A stretch of DNA of 64,000 nucleotides from Pontibacillus sp. HMF3514 (GTDB lineage: Bacteria; Bacillota; Bacilli; Bacillales; BH030062), in NCBI RefSeq assembly GCF_009858175.1, contig NZ_CP047393.1, positions 2,914,001 to 2,978,000 on the forward strand. The letters run 5' to 3'. Shown one piece after another: positions 24,532-34,230 of this stretch. Positions within the stretch are counted from its first letter, which is position 1. Each line of letters begins with the position of its first letter. The translations under genes were made by a program, and so were the position numbers. The notes beneath the pieces were generated by a model. It worked only from the letters and a program-made list of their open reading frames with translations, did no database searches and was not told the origin of the DNA.

Positions 24532-25332
24532 ATGATAATAGACGGGCATGTCCACACACCATTTTGCCCCCATGGAACACGCGATACCCTAAAACAATAC
24601 GTTGAAAACGCCATTTTTTTAAATTATCATTCGATAAGCTTTACAGAGCATGCTCCATTACCAAAAAGTTTTCATGATCCAGTGCCTACAAAGGATAGTG
24701 CGATATCATTAAAAGACATGGAATCTTACATTAAAGCAATACAGGATATAAAAGAAACGTACAAAAAGGATATTACTGTTCATATCGGTTTGGAATTAGA
24801 TTATATTGAGGGGTATGAAGGAGAAATCAGGGAATTTTTGAATACCTATGGACCTATGTTAACGGACAGCATCCTTTCTGTTCATTTTTTAAAAGCTGGC
24901 GAGGATTATGTATGTATGGATTATGGGGTAGAAGCTTTTAAGGAACTTGTGCAACGCTTGGGTTCGGTGGATGCTGTTTATAAGCGATATTTCGATACAG
25001 TTTTACAATCAATATCAGCTGACTTAGGGGCTTATAAACCAGAACGTATCGGACATATGACATTAGTTCAAAAATTTAAAAATCAATACCCGGCCACTAC
25101 TTCCTTTGATCAGGAGATCGACCATATACTAGATAAAATCAACGAGCATAACTATTCCTTAGATGTAAATAGTGCCGGGCTTCGTAAACCTTACTGTCTT
25201 GAAAGTTATCCGCCAGAAAATGTGATAGCTAAAGCAAAGAATAAAGGGATCCATTTAGTGTATGGTTCAGATGCCCATAAAGCCGAGGACTTAGGAAAAG
25301 GATATGAGCACCTAGAACAATATTTTAAATAA
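24532..25332 (+). CDS. hisJ: Histidinol-phosphatase, PHP type
   Basis: 266 residues. PHP-domain metal motifs: DGHVHTPFCPHG at the start, SFTEHAPLP, GLELDYIEGYE, SVHFL and GSDAHKAEDLG at the end. It dephosphorylates histidinol phosphate in histidine synthesis. AAGGAG precedes the ATG. Corresponds to B. subtilis ytvP (hisJ), located away from the his operon as here. Its 3' end overlaps the convergent yttP by eight bases. Confidence 0.93.
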   Translation: MIIDGHVHTPFCPHGTRDTLKQYVENAIFLNYHSISFTEHAPLPKSFHDPVPTKDSAISLKDMESYIKAIQDIKETYKKDITVHIGLELDYIEGYEGEIREFLNTYGPMLTDSILSVHFLKAGEDYVCMDYGVEAFKELVQRLGSVDAVYKRYFDTVLQSISADLGAYKPERIGHMTLVQKFKNQYPATTSFDQEIDHILDKINEHNYSLDVNSAGLRKPYCLESYPPENVIAKAKNKGIHLVYGSDAHKAEDLGKGYEHLEQYFK

Positions 25333-25954
25333 CCCCCTCTTTCTTATAACAATATTTATGACTATCTATTAAGTGATCAAACCATTGAATGATCGTTTTG
25401 GAATACTGTTTTGAAAAATAGGTATCTGAGTGATCCAGAACGTTCTGATCTCTCATATCATAAGGCATCATAAATGGCGTCATAAGCATACCTTTAAATT
25501 GGAGGAACAAATATTGTAGTTGAGTGCCTTTTATCCCAGAACCATGTAAGCATTGTTTAAACAAACGATAGAGAATATATTTTTCCTTAGCCAAATACGT
25601 CACCATCATTTCACGTACCAGAACATTATCGAGAGTTAATTCACGATGAACGAAACATGTAAATTGATAGTGTTTCTTTTTATACTGTATAATAAGCTCT
25701 ATTAATCGGTAAAATGATTCTCTTGTATCTTCTTTTTGAGCATATTCTTCTAAGAGCTCAATATACGGTTCAAAATACTCTACCATTAAATATTCAAGCA
25801 GGCCTTGCTTATTCTTAAAATGATAGCTAATCAACGAGACATTCACCTTAGCTCTGCCTGCGATCTCACGTACAGAAGTGCCATGGTAACCTTTAGTAAA
25901 AAACAAATATCCAGCAGCATCCATCACTTTCTGTTTCGTTGTAGCATTTCTCAT
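25325..25954 (-). CDS. yttP: TetR-family regulator YttP
   Basis: 209 residues from ATG 25954 (a TTG codon lies directly before it and could also start). The N-terminal helix-turn-helix is clear: VMDAAGYLFFTKGYHGTSVREIAGRAKVNVSLISYHFKNKQG. C-terminal ligand domain is unremarkable. Ligand and targets unknown. Divergent from ytsP with a ~136-base gap that may hold its operator. Its 3' end contains the 20-bp sequence also found at the end of the SDR-like gene (see findings). Confidence 0.9.
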   Translation of the reverse strand: MRNATTKQKVMDAAGYLFFTKGYHGTSVREIAGRAKVNVSLISYHFKNKQGLLEYLMVEYFEPYIELLEEYAQKEDTRESFYRLIELIIQYKKKHYQFTCFVHRELTLDNVLVREMMVTYLAKEKYILYRLFKQCLHGSGIKGTQLQYLFLQFKGMLMTPFMMPYDMRDQNVLDHSDTYFSKQYSKTIIQWFDHLIDSHKYCYKKEGVI

Positions 25955-26090
25955 CAATATTCCCCCTCCTACTAGACTGATTTCGCCTTAGGGAGGGGAA
26001 TTCCTGCAACATTCTCTCGTCACTTTCCGAGCTGAATCTGTCGAAAGGATCAGAACCTAACACATTTATGACTATTGAGGAGGATTACTG

Positions 26091-26570
26091 ATGTTTCATG
26101 TCGAGCAATATAGTGGCACAAAAGAACAAAATTATGAATTCCTATTAAAACAATTAAAAGCTCTTTTAGAGGATGAACAGGATCAGGTTGCTAACCTTTC
26201 TAATGCCTCTTCTTTGCTAAATCAATTCTTAGACCAAGTTAACTGGGTTGGTTTTTATATTTGGAAACAAGATGAATTGGTACTTGGACCTTTCCAGGGA
26301 CTACCTGCATGTGTACGAATCCCATCTGGAAAAGGTGTTTGTGGAACTGCGATCGCTGAAGGTAAAACGCAAGTTGTTGCAGATGTCCATCAATTCCCAG
26401 GCCATATCGCATGTGATGCAGCTAGCCAATCAGAAGTTGTCGTCCCGATGTATGTTGACGGAGAACTATTTGGTGTACTAGATATTGATAGCCCTATTAA
26501 AAACCGTTTTGATGAAGTAGACGAAAAGTATCTAAACCAATTTGCAGAATTGACGTCAAAATACCTTTAA
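26091..26570 (+). CDS. ytsP: Free methionine-(R)-sulfoxide reductase, GAF type (YtsP)
   Basis: 159 residues, a single GAF domain. Cysteines of the fRMsr active site are present: LPACVRIPSGKGVCGTA and GHIACDAAS, followed by VVVPMYVDGELFGVLDIDSP. The family reduces free methionine-R-sulfoxide. GAGGAGG is just upstream of the ATG. It converges with dgcP through a bidirectional terminator, exactly as in B. subtilis (yttP-ytsP-ytrP order). Confidence 0.92.
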   Translation: MFHVEQYSGTKEQNYEFLLKQLKALLEDEQDQVANLSNASSLLNQFLDQVNWVGFYIWKQDELVLGPFQGLPACVRIPSGKGVCGTAIAEGKTQVVADVHQFPGHIACDAASQSEVVVPMYVDGELFGVLDIDSPIKNRFDEVDEKYLNQFAELTSKYL

Positions 26571-26575
26571 AAACA

Positions 26576-26604
26576 AAAAGCCATGGATCAACTCCATGGC
26601 TTTT
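26576..26604. terminator. Bidirectional terminator between ytsP and dgcP
   Basis: Stem AAAAGCCATGGA / TCCATGGCTTTT (26576-26587 with 26593-26604). Confidence 0.9.
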
Positions 26605-26611
26605 GTGTGAC

Positions 26612-28522
26612 TTAATATTGAATATACCCCATATCCCCTTCATGCCGAACCTGGTTCTTCCCTGCCTCTTTCGCTTCATAAAGTGCTTGGTCTGCACGGA
26701 TAAAATAATCTTTTAAATTGTCTTGATTACCTTGCCAATAAGAAATACCACAAGAAATCGTTACAGTTGGATTCGTAGAAGATTCTATTGTTGTTCTTAA
26801 ACGTTCAGCTTGTGCAAAGGCTTGTTCTAAAGAGTGCCTAGGTAAATATATGGCTAATTCTTCGCCTCCCCAACGAGCAACTACTCCTGCAGAACCAATT
26901 GCTTCATTCAGCAAGTCACCCACTTGAACGATAACTTGGTCTCCCACTTGATGACCATACCGATCATTGATTTGCTTAAAGTTATCTATATCAACAATCA
27001 CAAATGCCCCATAATATCCTTGACTAATGTAATCACTAATCGTTTCATCCAAATACTTTCTAGAATAAAGTTTCGTTAAGTAATCCGTACGAACCAGCTG
27101 TTCCAATTCCTCTCTTAACATTGAGTTAGCAAATGCTAGTGTTGAGTGATGAACAAGCGATTGTAACAACTTAAATGTTTCAAAGGAAAAGAAATAAGGT
27201 GAAGGGTGAAGGACGATTACGACACCTTTTACTGTCCCTCTTTGAATCATCGGGATAGCCATAACAGATTGATATTCACATTTCATATTTGGGTTTTTAA
27301 CAGAAAAATCTCCAATAAATAAAGCATCTTGATGATTACTCAACCTATCATTTATATGATGTATTAATTGTTCCGCTTCCCTTGAATGGAAATAGTCAGT
27401 ACTTTCATCTAATATTTGATAGGAAGTAACTTCTTCATCTTTGAAAAGGAGAAATCCAACTTCTTTTGCATCGAAAGAGTGTTTAATCTGACCTGCCATA
27501 TAGGTTATCGTTTCAGATAAACGTAAATTCGAATTAAGCTTATGTGAAGTTTCATTAATTAACTGAAGATCTGAGATCAGACGTTTCGATTGTTGGTACA
27601 ATCTCGCATTTTCCAAAGCATTCCCGGCAGTATTGGCTAATAATGTTATAAATTCTATATCATCGTCAGGAAATAGCATGGAATTTGGAGCGATAACTTG
27701 TAAGACCCCATAAACTCCTTGCTTCCCTTTTAAAGGTGCATATAGACAGGATTTTCTCTGGTCCATTCGATCCTCAAATTGAATTTGCCCAGTTAAATAA
27801 GCCTGTGCACTAGCTTTACTCGTAATATCTTGATCGTACATTAACTCTTTTATTGGCAAATCACGTTTGGTGGAATAATCATGAGATAATAACAGGTGAT
27901 ATTCAAATTTCGGGTACACCTCCCGAAGTGTATCTATGATTTCAGCAAGAACATCATCCATATTCATGGAAGAATGAAACTTTGAGGTTACTCGAAATAA
28001 TAATTCATACTTTTTCTCTTCATCGAGCGTTTTATAATAGCTTTCCATTTTCATCAGAACTTTTAACACTTCAAACCCTATAGCCTGAAGGTCAAAACAG
28101 AATTCTCTTGAAAAAGTAATATCAGAAAAAGCAATAAACAGAAAACCAAAGACGCGATTTTCTATCTTTAAAGGGATAACAAAATTAGAATGGTCATTAT
28201 TGTCATTCCATAATCGAGAACCATTTAGTATTTCTGTATCCCAAAGTCTATTCTCCTCTTTAAATTCCGCCCATTCAGAGAAAGTAAACGGGGATAGCTT
28301 TATGCGATGTGAAGGCGTTGCATTTGACTTTAAATGAAACTTGTCTTCCCATTCATCATAAATGTAAATTCCAATTTCAGAAGGACAAAGGGATTTTTTC
28401 ATTTCTACTGTCATTTCATCAAGAAATTGTTCAAAAGATCGATTTGATTTAGATGTGAATAGATCATAAAATCGAACTTTTAGATCGCTATATATTTGAG
28501 ATTGAAAATTATTCGTAATCAT
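26612..28522 (-). CDS. dgcP: Diguanylate cyclase DgcP-like (GAF-GAF-GGDEF)
   Basis: 636 residues: GAF-like regions across roughly 20-150, 170-300 and 320-460, then a GGDEF domain (about 465-630) with RTDYLTKLYSRKYL, VDIDNFKQINDRYGHQVGD and the active-site loop RWGGEELAIYLP. The loop is GGEEL rather than GG(D/E)EF, still compatible with activity. The inhibitory I-site (RxxD five residues before the loop) is absent; the sequence there is GSAG. It should make cyclic di-GMP from GTP, as B. subtilis DgcP (YtrP), which occupies the same locus. Cytoplasmic: no membrane segments. Confidence 0.92.
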   Translation of the reverse strand: MITNNFQSQIYSDLKVRFYDLFTSKSNRSFEQFLDEMTVEMKKSLCPSEIGIYIYDEWEDKFHLKSNATPSHRIKLSPFTFSEWAEFKEENRLWDTEILNGSRLWNDNNDHSNFVIPLKIENRVFGFLFIAFSDITFSREFCFDLQAIGFEVLKVLMKMESYYKTLDEEKKYELLFRVTSKFHSSMNMDDVLAEIIDTLREVYPKFEYHLLLSHDYSTKRDLPIKELMYDQDITSKASAQAYLTGQIQFEDRMDQRKSCLYAPLKGKQGVYGVLQVIAPNSMLFPDDDIEFITLLANTAGNALENARLYQQSKRLISDLQLINETSHKLNSNLRLSETITYMAGQIKHSFDAKEVGFLLFKDEEVTSYQILDESTDYFHSREAEQLIHHINDRLSNHQDALFIGDFSVKNPNMKCEYQSVMAIPMIQRGTVKGVVIVLHPSPYFFSFETFKLLQSLVHHSTLAFANSMLREELEQLVRTDYLTKLYSRKYLDETISDYISQGYYGAFVIVDIDNFKQINDRYGHQVGDQVIVQVGDLLNEAIGSAGVVARWGGEELAIYLPRHSLEQAFAQAERLRTTIESSTNPTVTISCGISYWQGNQDNLKDYFIRADQALYEAKEAGKNQVRHEGDMGYIQY

Positions 28523-28876
28523 CCATACATCACCTTATCTCCCATGGAGTTTTACACTATAAAAAGGTTTCTCATTATTATATCGGTAATAGTCTTAAAT
28601 CCCTAATCATTTTGACTTATTTTTTTTAAAAAGTCTAATCTCAGGGTAAACTTTTCCCCTATATTGGTATTTGAAACTTGATAAATATGCTGAAACAACA
28701 CATTTAATAAGCCTTTTGCACTAAAAGCTTCTATATAATTATCTTGAAATTGATATAATGCACATTATACCATGATATGAGATACTTTGATTATAATAAT
28801 CATATTAATCCTTTCATGATAGACCTTCTATAGAGACTCCTCCCCCCTATTTCATATAATTCATTTTAAAGTTTCC
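28523..28876. other. AT-rich gap upstream of dgcP and rpsD
   Basis: Very AT-rich, no ORF with a ribosome site on either strand and no clear hairpin with a T-run. It probably contains the dgcP promoter, which could not be placed with confidence. Confidence 0.5.
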
Positions 28877-28905
28877 TTGACTTATTCATATAAAAAACTT
28901 ATAAT
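28877..28905 (+). promoter_or_regulatory. Sigma-A promoter of rpsD
   Basis: TTGACT, 17 bases, TATAAT: a near-consensus vegetative promoter. Transcription should begin near 28912, giving a 5' leader of about 180 nt. Confidence 0.88.
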
Positions 28906-28919
28906 AGCCTTTGTGTAAA

Positions 28920-29080
28920 ATAAAAGGCAGCTTAGGTGAACCACCGTTGCACTAGTTTGTTCCTCATTTAGAGGTGTATTGCGTAACCCTCTGCTGCTGG
29001 GGCGAAGATACATGAAAAACAAAATGGTCTGCGAGATCGGTACACTCTGTTTTTATTTTATGCAAATAAAATAGATAAAG
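28920..29080 (+). ncRNA. rpsD mRNA leader (ribosomal protein S4 autoregulatory structure)
   Basis: The ~180-nt untranslated leader is GC-richer than its surroundings and can fold extensively: GGCAGC near its start can pair with GCTGCTG (about 28993-29000). In B. subtilis S4 represses its own mRNA through such a leader. Assignment rests on position and potential structure, not on a covariance model. Confidence 0.6.
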
Positions 29081-29092
29081 GAGAGATGACCA

Positions 29093-29695
29093 ATGGCACG
29101 TTTCACAGGTTCCACTTGGAAAAAATCTCGTCGTCTCGGTATTTCCTTAACAGGTACTGGGAAAGAATTAGAAAAACGCCCTTACGCTCCAGGACAACAC
29201 GGTCCTAACCAGCGTAAAAAACTTTCTGAATATGGCATGCAGCTTCAAGAGAAGCAAAAGCTTCGTTTCATGTTCGGAATTAACGAACGTCAATTCCGCA
29301 GCATGTTCGACCAAGCAGGTAAAATGAAAGGTGTTCACGGTGAGAACTTCTTAACACTTCTAGAATCTCGCCTAGACAACATCGTTTACCGCATGGGTCT
29401 TGCACGCACTCGTCGTCAAGCTCGCCAGCTTGTTAACCATGGTCACATCGTTGTAGATGGTGGTCGTGTAGACATCCCATCTTACCACGTGAAGCCTGGT
29501 CAAACGATCGGTGTTCGTGAAAAATCAGCTAACCTTGACATCATCAAGGACGCTGTAGAAGTGAACAACTTCGTACCTGAATACCTTTCTTTTGACGAAG
29601 AAAAATTTGAAGGTTCTTACGTTCGTTACCCTGAACGTTCTGAAATGCCTTCTGAAATTAACGAAGCGCTTATCGTTGAGTACTACTCTCGTTAA
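29093..29695 (+). CDS. rpsD: Ribosomal protein S4
   Basis: 200 residues, standard bacterial S4. Starts [15 protein letters not shown] (zinc-free variant, no N-terminal Cys cluster) and contains the S4 RNA-binding domain [21 protein letters not shown] primary 16S rRNA binder that nucleates 30S assembly and autoregulates its mRNA. AAAGGAGAG precedes the ATG. Codon use is strongly biased compared with neighbours, as expected for a highly expressed gene. Monocistronic between a strong promoter and terminator. Confidence 0.99.
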   Translation: MARFTGSTWKKSRRLGISLTGTGKELEKRPYAPGQHGPNQRKKLSEYGMQLQEKQKLRFMFGINERQFRSMFDQAGKMKGVHGENFLTLLESRLDNIVYRMGLARTRRQARQLVNHGHIVVDGGRVDIPSYHVKPGQTIGVREKSANLDIIKDAVEVNNFVPEYLSFDEEKFEGSYVRYPERSEMPSEINEALIVEYYSR

Positions 29696-29708
29696 TATGC
29701 TTCTGAAA

Positions 29709-29738
29709 AACCTGGTCTGTTTACAGATCAGGTTTTTT
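29709..29738 (+). terminator. Terminator of rpsD
   Basis: Stem AACCTGGTCTGT / ACAGATCAGGTT (29709-29720 with 29723-29734, one mismatch) followed by TTTT. Confidence 0.9.
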
Positions 29739-29835
29739 ATTGTTTTATTACTACATTTCTCTCTCCTGTAACACGGTTTCCCTTAAACATGATATACTAA
29801 CAGAACATACGTTTGAAAAAAAGATTGGTGATAAC

Positions 29836-32130
29836 ATGGAGCAACACATACATATCTCTGTACGCTCTCTTGTCGAGTATGTTTATCGAAGTGGCTCAAT
29901 TGATACTGGTTTAAAGACAGCAACCTCTATGCATGAGGGGACTCTTCTTCATCAAGAAATCCAAAATGAATATAAAGAAGATGACCAAAAAGAAGTCTAT
30001 CTCAAAACAAACATAGACTTTGATGGGATTACTTACACAGTAGATGGTCGATGTGATGGGATTTTAATAGATGGTCAAGCTACTATAATTGATGAAATAA
30101 AGTCCACTTCCCTCAATATAAGTGATATTGACCATAATCAATCCCCAGTTCATTGGGCGCAAGTAAAATTTTATGCTTTTATGTATTTACTTGATCATGA
30201 TCAACAGGATATCACTATACAGCTTACATACATTCAGAAACAAACCAAAGAAAAGAAGCGATTTAAAGAAATCGTTTCATTAAGTGAACTTCGCCCTTAT
30301 GTTGAATGGGTCATCCACGAGTATTCACCCTACGCCAAGTTAATGTTAGAACATAAAAAGAAACGAAACGAGAGCATTCAAGAACTCCCTTTCCCATTTC
30401 CTGAATTTCGTAGGGGACAGCGAAAACTTGCGGGAGCTGTTTATAAAACCATTCAAGACAAAACAAACCTATTTGCCAATGCACCAACTGGAACTGGCAA
30501 AACAATCTCTACTCTATTTCCATCTGTTAAAGCTATAGGTGAAGGATACTTAGAGCAAATCTACTATTTAACTGCCAAAACAACCACAAAACAAACTGCA
30601 GAAGAAACATTCTCTTTGATGGATCATCAAGGTCTATCCATGCACACCGTTTCTATAACTGCAAAAGATAAAATTTGCTTTAAAGAAGAAACCATTTGCC
30701 AAAAAGATTATTGCGAATTTGCTAATGGATATTATGACCGAATTAACGGTGCTATACTTGACCTTTTCCAACATGAAACCAACATGAGTCGTGAAGTGAT
30801 TGAATCCTATGCTAGAAAGCATCAAGTTTGCCCTTTTGAATTTTCCCTAGATGCCTCCTATCAAGCTGATGCTATTATTTGTGATTACAATTATATTTTT
30901 GACCCTCGTGTTTCTTTAAAAAGAATGTGGAACGAGTCGAAAGCTAAAACAGCTTTATTAATAGATGAGGCTCATAATCTTGTAGACCGATCTCGTTCTA
31001 TGTTTTCTTCTGAGCTTTTAAAGTCCGAATTTCTCGACCTAAAGCGTACTTATAAAAATCAAAATGAAGACCTTTTTGAGTCCGCTAAAGCTATTAATGA
31101 CCGGATGCTTCAGATGAAAAAAGAAATGATGGAAAATGAAACAGAGAAGAAAAGTGACCATAAGCCCTCTTCATTAATTGAATTGGTTGAGCAGTTTAAT
31201 GAAAGTGCAGAAAAAGAATTAGTTCAATCTGGGCAATCAGTTGAGCAGGATAAGCTCTTAGAGGCTTATTTTAATACGTTAAGTTTTATACGAATTGCAA
31301 AACTATATGATTCATCATTTATTACGTACTTACAACGATATAAAAGTGAGGTACGTGTAAAACTATTCTGTGTTGATCCTTCAGGTTTACTTCAAAAGAT
31401 GAGCAAGGGATATAGAGCACAAACCTATTTTTCAGCAACGCTTATGCCAATGCCCTATTTTCAAAACATGCTAGGTTGGAAGGAAGATAATTATAGGTTA
31501 AGCATACCTTCTCCCTTCCCTGTGGAAAACTCTGAAGTCTACGTGAAACCAACCTCCACACGTTACCGAGACCGTGAACAATCTATAGAACCTATCATTC
31601 GAACCATGGCAGAATTTACTAATAAAGCCGGTAACTTTCTCGTATTCTTCCCTTCATATCAATACATGAATGAGGTTTATGAGGCTTTTACAATGGCGTA
31701 TGATCATATTGAAACGATACTCCAAGAAACCCAAATGGGGGATTTAGAACGCGAGGAGTTTTTAGCGCATTTTCAAGAAGGGCGAGATCAACCTTTAGTC
31801 GGCTTTGCGGTTCTAGGTGGAGTGTTTTCAGAAGGTGTGGACCTAAAGGGAGACCGTTTAAACGGCGTTCTCATAATAGGTACAGGTATGCCAAAATTAA
31901 ACTATGAGCGAGATATCATTAAAGATTACTTCGAGGAGAACTCGGGGCAAGGGTTTGACTACGCTTATGTCTATCCTGGGATGAATAAAGTACTTCAAGC
32001 TGGTGGTCGATTAATACGGACAGAAACAGATAAAGGTTTTATCGTGCTGATTGATGACCGTTTTTTACAACCGAAGTACCGAACCCTGTTACCTCCTGAA
32101 TGGAGAAATTTTATGGTATTACCAAGGTAA
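29836..32130 (+). CDS. PD-(D/E)XK nuclease fused to DinG/XPD-like Fe-S DNA helicase
   Basis: 764 residues from the ATG at 29836, which has GGTGAT upstream; the frame extends to 29740 without a ribosome site. Residues ~1-190 form a RecB/Cas4-like nuclease: GTLLHQEI, DGRCDGILIDGQATIIDEIKST (catalytic D and ExK). Then a superfamily 2 helicase: Walker A NAPTGTGKTIST, four cysteines (KICFKEETIC, DYC and CPFE) suited to the XPD-type 4Fe-4S cluster, DEAH box LLIDEAHNL, and late motifs VFSEGVDLKGDRL and QAGGRLIRTETDKG. Predicted 5'-3' DNA helicase-nuclease for repair. It replaces nothing obvious in the B. subtilis order. No terminator seen before composite element 4. Confidence 0.88.
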   Translation: MEQHIHISVRSLVEYVYRSGSIDTGLKTATSMHEGTLLHQEIQNEYKEDDQKEVYLKTNIDFDGITYTVDGRCDGILIDGQATIIDEIKSTSLNISDIDHNQSPVHWAQVKFYAFMYLLDHDQQDITIQLTYIQKQTKEKKRFKEIVSLSELRPYVEWVIHEYSPYAKLMLEHKKKRNESIQELPFPFPEFRRGQRKLAGAVYKTIQDKTNLFANAPTGTGKTISTLFPSVKAIGEGYLEQIYYLTAKTTTKQTAEETFSLMDHQGLSMHTVSITAKDKICFKEETICQKDYCEFANGYYDRINGAILDLFQHETNMSREVIESYARKHQVCPFEFSLDASYQADAIICDYNYIFDPRVSLKRMWNESKAKTALLIDEAHNLVDRSRSMFSSELLKSEFLDLKRTYKNQNEDLFESAKAINDRMLQMKKEMMENETEKKSDHKPSSLIELVEQFNESAEKELVQSGQSVEQDKLLEAYFNTLSFIRIAKLYDSSFITYLQRYKSEVRVKLFCVDPSGLLQKMSKGYRAQTYFSATLMPMPYFQNMLGWKEDNYRLSIPSPFPVENSEVYVKPTSTRYRDREQSIEPIIRTMAEFTNKAGNFLVFFPSYQYMNEVYEAFTMAYDHIETILQETQMGDLEREEFLAHFQEGRDQPLVGFAVLGGVFSEGVDLKGDRLNGVLIIGTGMPKLNYERDIIKDYFEENSGQGFDYAYVYPGMNKVLQAGGRLIRTETDKGFIVLIDDRFLQPKYRTLLPPEWRNFMVLPR

Positions 32131-32195
32131 TAAATATTCTCATACTAAAACACATGACTCACCAAGGCATTTTGAGTAATGCTCTTATTCTGTTA

Positions 32196-32735
32196 AAGCC
32201 CCTTATGTGGAAGACTTGGAATCGAGATAATGTGCGTATGGTTCCGTTGCTTTTGTGCAGATCGGCGGGCTGTGGAACGGGTTGCTTTCCCCGGAAGACC
32301 GATCGATCTTCCTCGTCACTTCGTTCCTGCGGGATCTCGCTCGCCCTTTCTACCGGAGGAGTCAACCCGTTCCACAGCCCGCCTTAGCAGAATGGAGATT
32401 AACGGAACCGCCTTAGTTCAGGGATGAGTTGTTCTGATTCCAGGTAGTATTACCCTATCATGACAAGGCTCTGAACAACTTCTCTGAATATGATTTCCAA
32501 CCAACATGAGGTGGGAAAGCCAAATTATGGTCCGTTAGTTTCCATAATCGCGTGGAGGGAAGGAAACGGCAAACTGTCGTGGTAGCAAAGGCAAGACGAG
32601 ACCCCGCAGGAACGAGGAGGCTCGGCTTGTCTTCCACAACAGGCTTGCCGTTTCACTGACCGCAATAAATTACTCAACAGCAACGGACTCCTCTCAGTTT
32701 CAAGTCTTCAACAATCCTGCCATTTAACTGAATAA
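32196..32735 (-). repeat. Composite palindromic element, copy 4 (L-B-A-R, subfamily III, inverted)
   Basis: Plus strand reads R-A-centre-B-L. Unit A stem GGCGGGCTGTGGAACGGG / CCCGTTCCACAGCCCGCC; unit B stem GGAAACGGCAAACTG / CAGGCTTGCCGTTTC. The centre (TTAGTTCAGGGATGAG...) is shared only with copy 5, to which the whole element is about 97% identical by eye in inverted orientation. Fills the gap between the converging helicase and tyrS genes. Confidence 0.9.
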
Positions 32736-32768
32736 ATCCCCCTACACAAAATGTGACATAAGCAAAAA

Positions 32769-32803
32769 AAGCCTTGAGTGAATCAATCATTCACTCAAGG
32801 CTT
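32769..32803. terminator. Terminator of tyrS (bidirectional)
   Basis: Stem AAGCCTTGAGTGAAT / ATTCACTCAAGGCTT (32769-32783 with 32789-32803) with A-run on the left and T-run on the right. Confidence 0.92.
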
Positions 32804-32814
32804 TTTCGCTCATC

Positions 32815-34083
32815 TTATTCATAACGAATTAAGAAATACTTCTTTTTCCCTCGACGGATAATGGTAAATTTGCCATCAATTCGATCTTCAGCATCTACAG
32901 TGTACTTAAGATCCTGTTGACGTTCACCATTAATATAGATCGCACCGTTTTGGATATCCTCACGAGCTTGTCGTTTTGAAGAAGAAATTTTAGCTTCTAC
33001 TAGAAGATCAATTAGACCTTTTTCATCTTCGGAAAGTGAGTGAGTTGGAACATCTTTAAAGCCTTGCTCAATCTCATCTCCAGTTAGTCCTTTAAGGTCT
33101 CCACTAAACAATGCTTCTGTAATTTTTTGAGCTTGTTTTAATGCAGCTTCATCATGAACCATTGTCGTTACTTCTTCAGCTAAACGACGTTGAGCTACAC
33201 GCTTTTCTGGTTGATTTTCAACTTCTTTCTTAAGCTCATCAATCTCTTCTAGACTTAAGAATGTAAAGTAATGTAAGAAGTTAATAACATCACGGTCATC
33301 CGTGTTAATCCAGAATTGGTAAAATTCATAAGGAGTTGTTTTCTCAGGATCTAACCAAATTGCTCCTCCAGCTGTTTTTCCGAATTTGCTACCATCCGCT
33401 TTTGTAATTAAAGGTACCGTTAGACCGAACGCTTTTGCTTCTTCTCCTTCTTCTGAGGAGCGGCGAATCAATTCTAGACCTGCAGTAATATTTCCCCACT
33501 GGTCACTTCCGCCAATCTGTAATGTGCAATTTTCTTTACGAAATAGGTTTAGGAAGTCGTAAGATTGTAAAATCATATAACTAAATTCAGTAAAAGATAT
33601 ACCGTGTTGAATACGGGATTCAACCGAATCTTTTGCTAACATGTAGTTAACTCCGAAGTGCTTACCAACATCACGTAAAAACTCAATCATCGTCATGTCT
33701 GAAAGCCAGTCTAAGTTATTTCGAACAACCGCAGCATTTCCACCTTTTTCAAAATCAAGAACTTTCGCAAGTTGGCCAGCTATTTTCTCACTATAGTTGC
33801 GCACAGTGTCTTCATCATTAAGTTGACGCTCACTTGAACGCCCGCTTGGGTCACCAATTAAACCTGTGCCACCACCAACAAGAGCGAGTGGACGGTGCCC
33901 TGCTTCTTGGAAACGTTTTAAAATCAAGATGGCTACTAAATTTCCGATGTGTAAACTATCTGCCGTTGGATCAAATCCACAGTATAATGTGACTTGATTG
34001 TTAGCTAACTGTTCTTTCAAACCATCTTCATCAGTCGTTTGGTTTAATAAACCACGAGCTTTTAAATCTTGTAAAATATCCAT
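32815..34083 (-). CDS. tyrS: Tyrosyl-tRNA synthetase
   Basis: 422 residues, class Ic synthetase. The HIGH motif is in CGFDPTADSLHIGNLV, the KMSKS-equivalent in ADGSKFGKTAGGA, and an S4-like RNA-binding domain forms the C-terminus (about 355-420). Charges tRNA-Tyr. Expression is controlled by the T-box leader upstream. In B. subtilis the neighbour is acsA; here a class A PBP gene is divergent instead. Confidence 0.98.
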   Translation of the reverse strand: MDILQDLKARGLLNQTTDEDGLKEQLANNQVTLYCGFDPTADSLHIGNLVAILILKRFQEAGHRPLALVGGGTGLIGDPSGRSSERQLNDEDTVRNYSEKIAGQLAKVLDFEKGGNAAVVRNNLDWLSDMTMIEFLRDVGKHFGVNYMLAKDSVESRIQHGISFTEFSYMILQSYDFLNLFRKENCTLQIGGSDQWGNITAGLELIRRSSEEGEEAKAFGLTVPLITKADGSKFGKTAGGAIWLDPEKTTPYEFYQFWINTDDRDVINFLHYFTFLSLEEIDELKKEVENQPEKRVAQRRLAEEVTTMVHDEAALKQAQKITEALFSGDLKGLTGDEIEQGFKDVPTHSLSEDEKGLIDLLVEAKISSSKRQAREDIQNGAIYINGERQQDLKYTVDAEDRIDGKFTIIRRGKKKYFLIRYE

Positions 34084-34230
34084 GATTACACTCCTTGTTT
34101 ACATAGGTACATGTTTTGATTTTTCAATAAAAATACTTAAAACGTGTTTACAGTATTTACATCTTCCCTTATAACACGAATAAGGAATATTATGGTGGAA
34201 ATAACGTTTCCTGGTAGGTTTAGAGCATAT

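Noticed and set aside
24420-24614. Minus-strand frame overlapping hisJ
   Set aside because: Shadow of hisJ; no ribosome site and it overlaps a well-supported gene.
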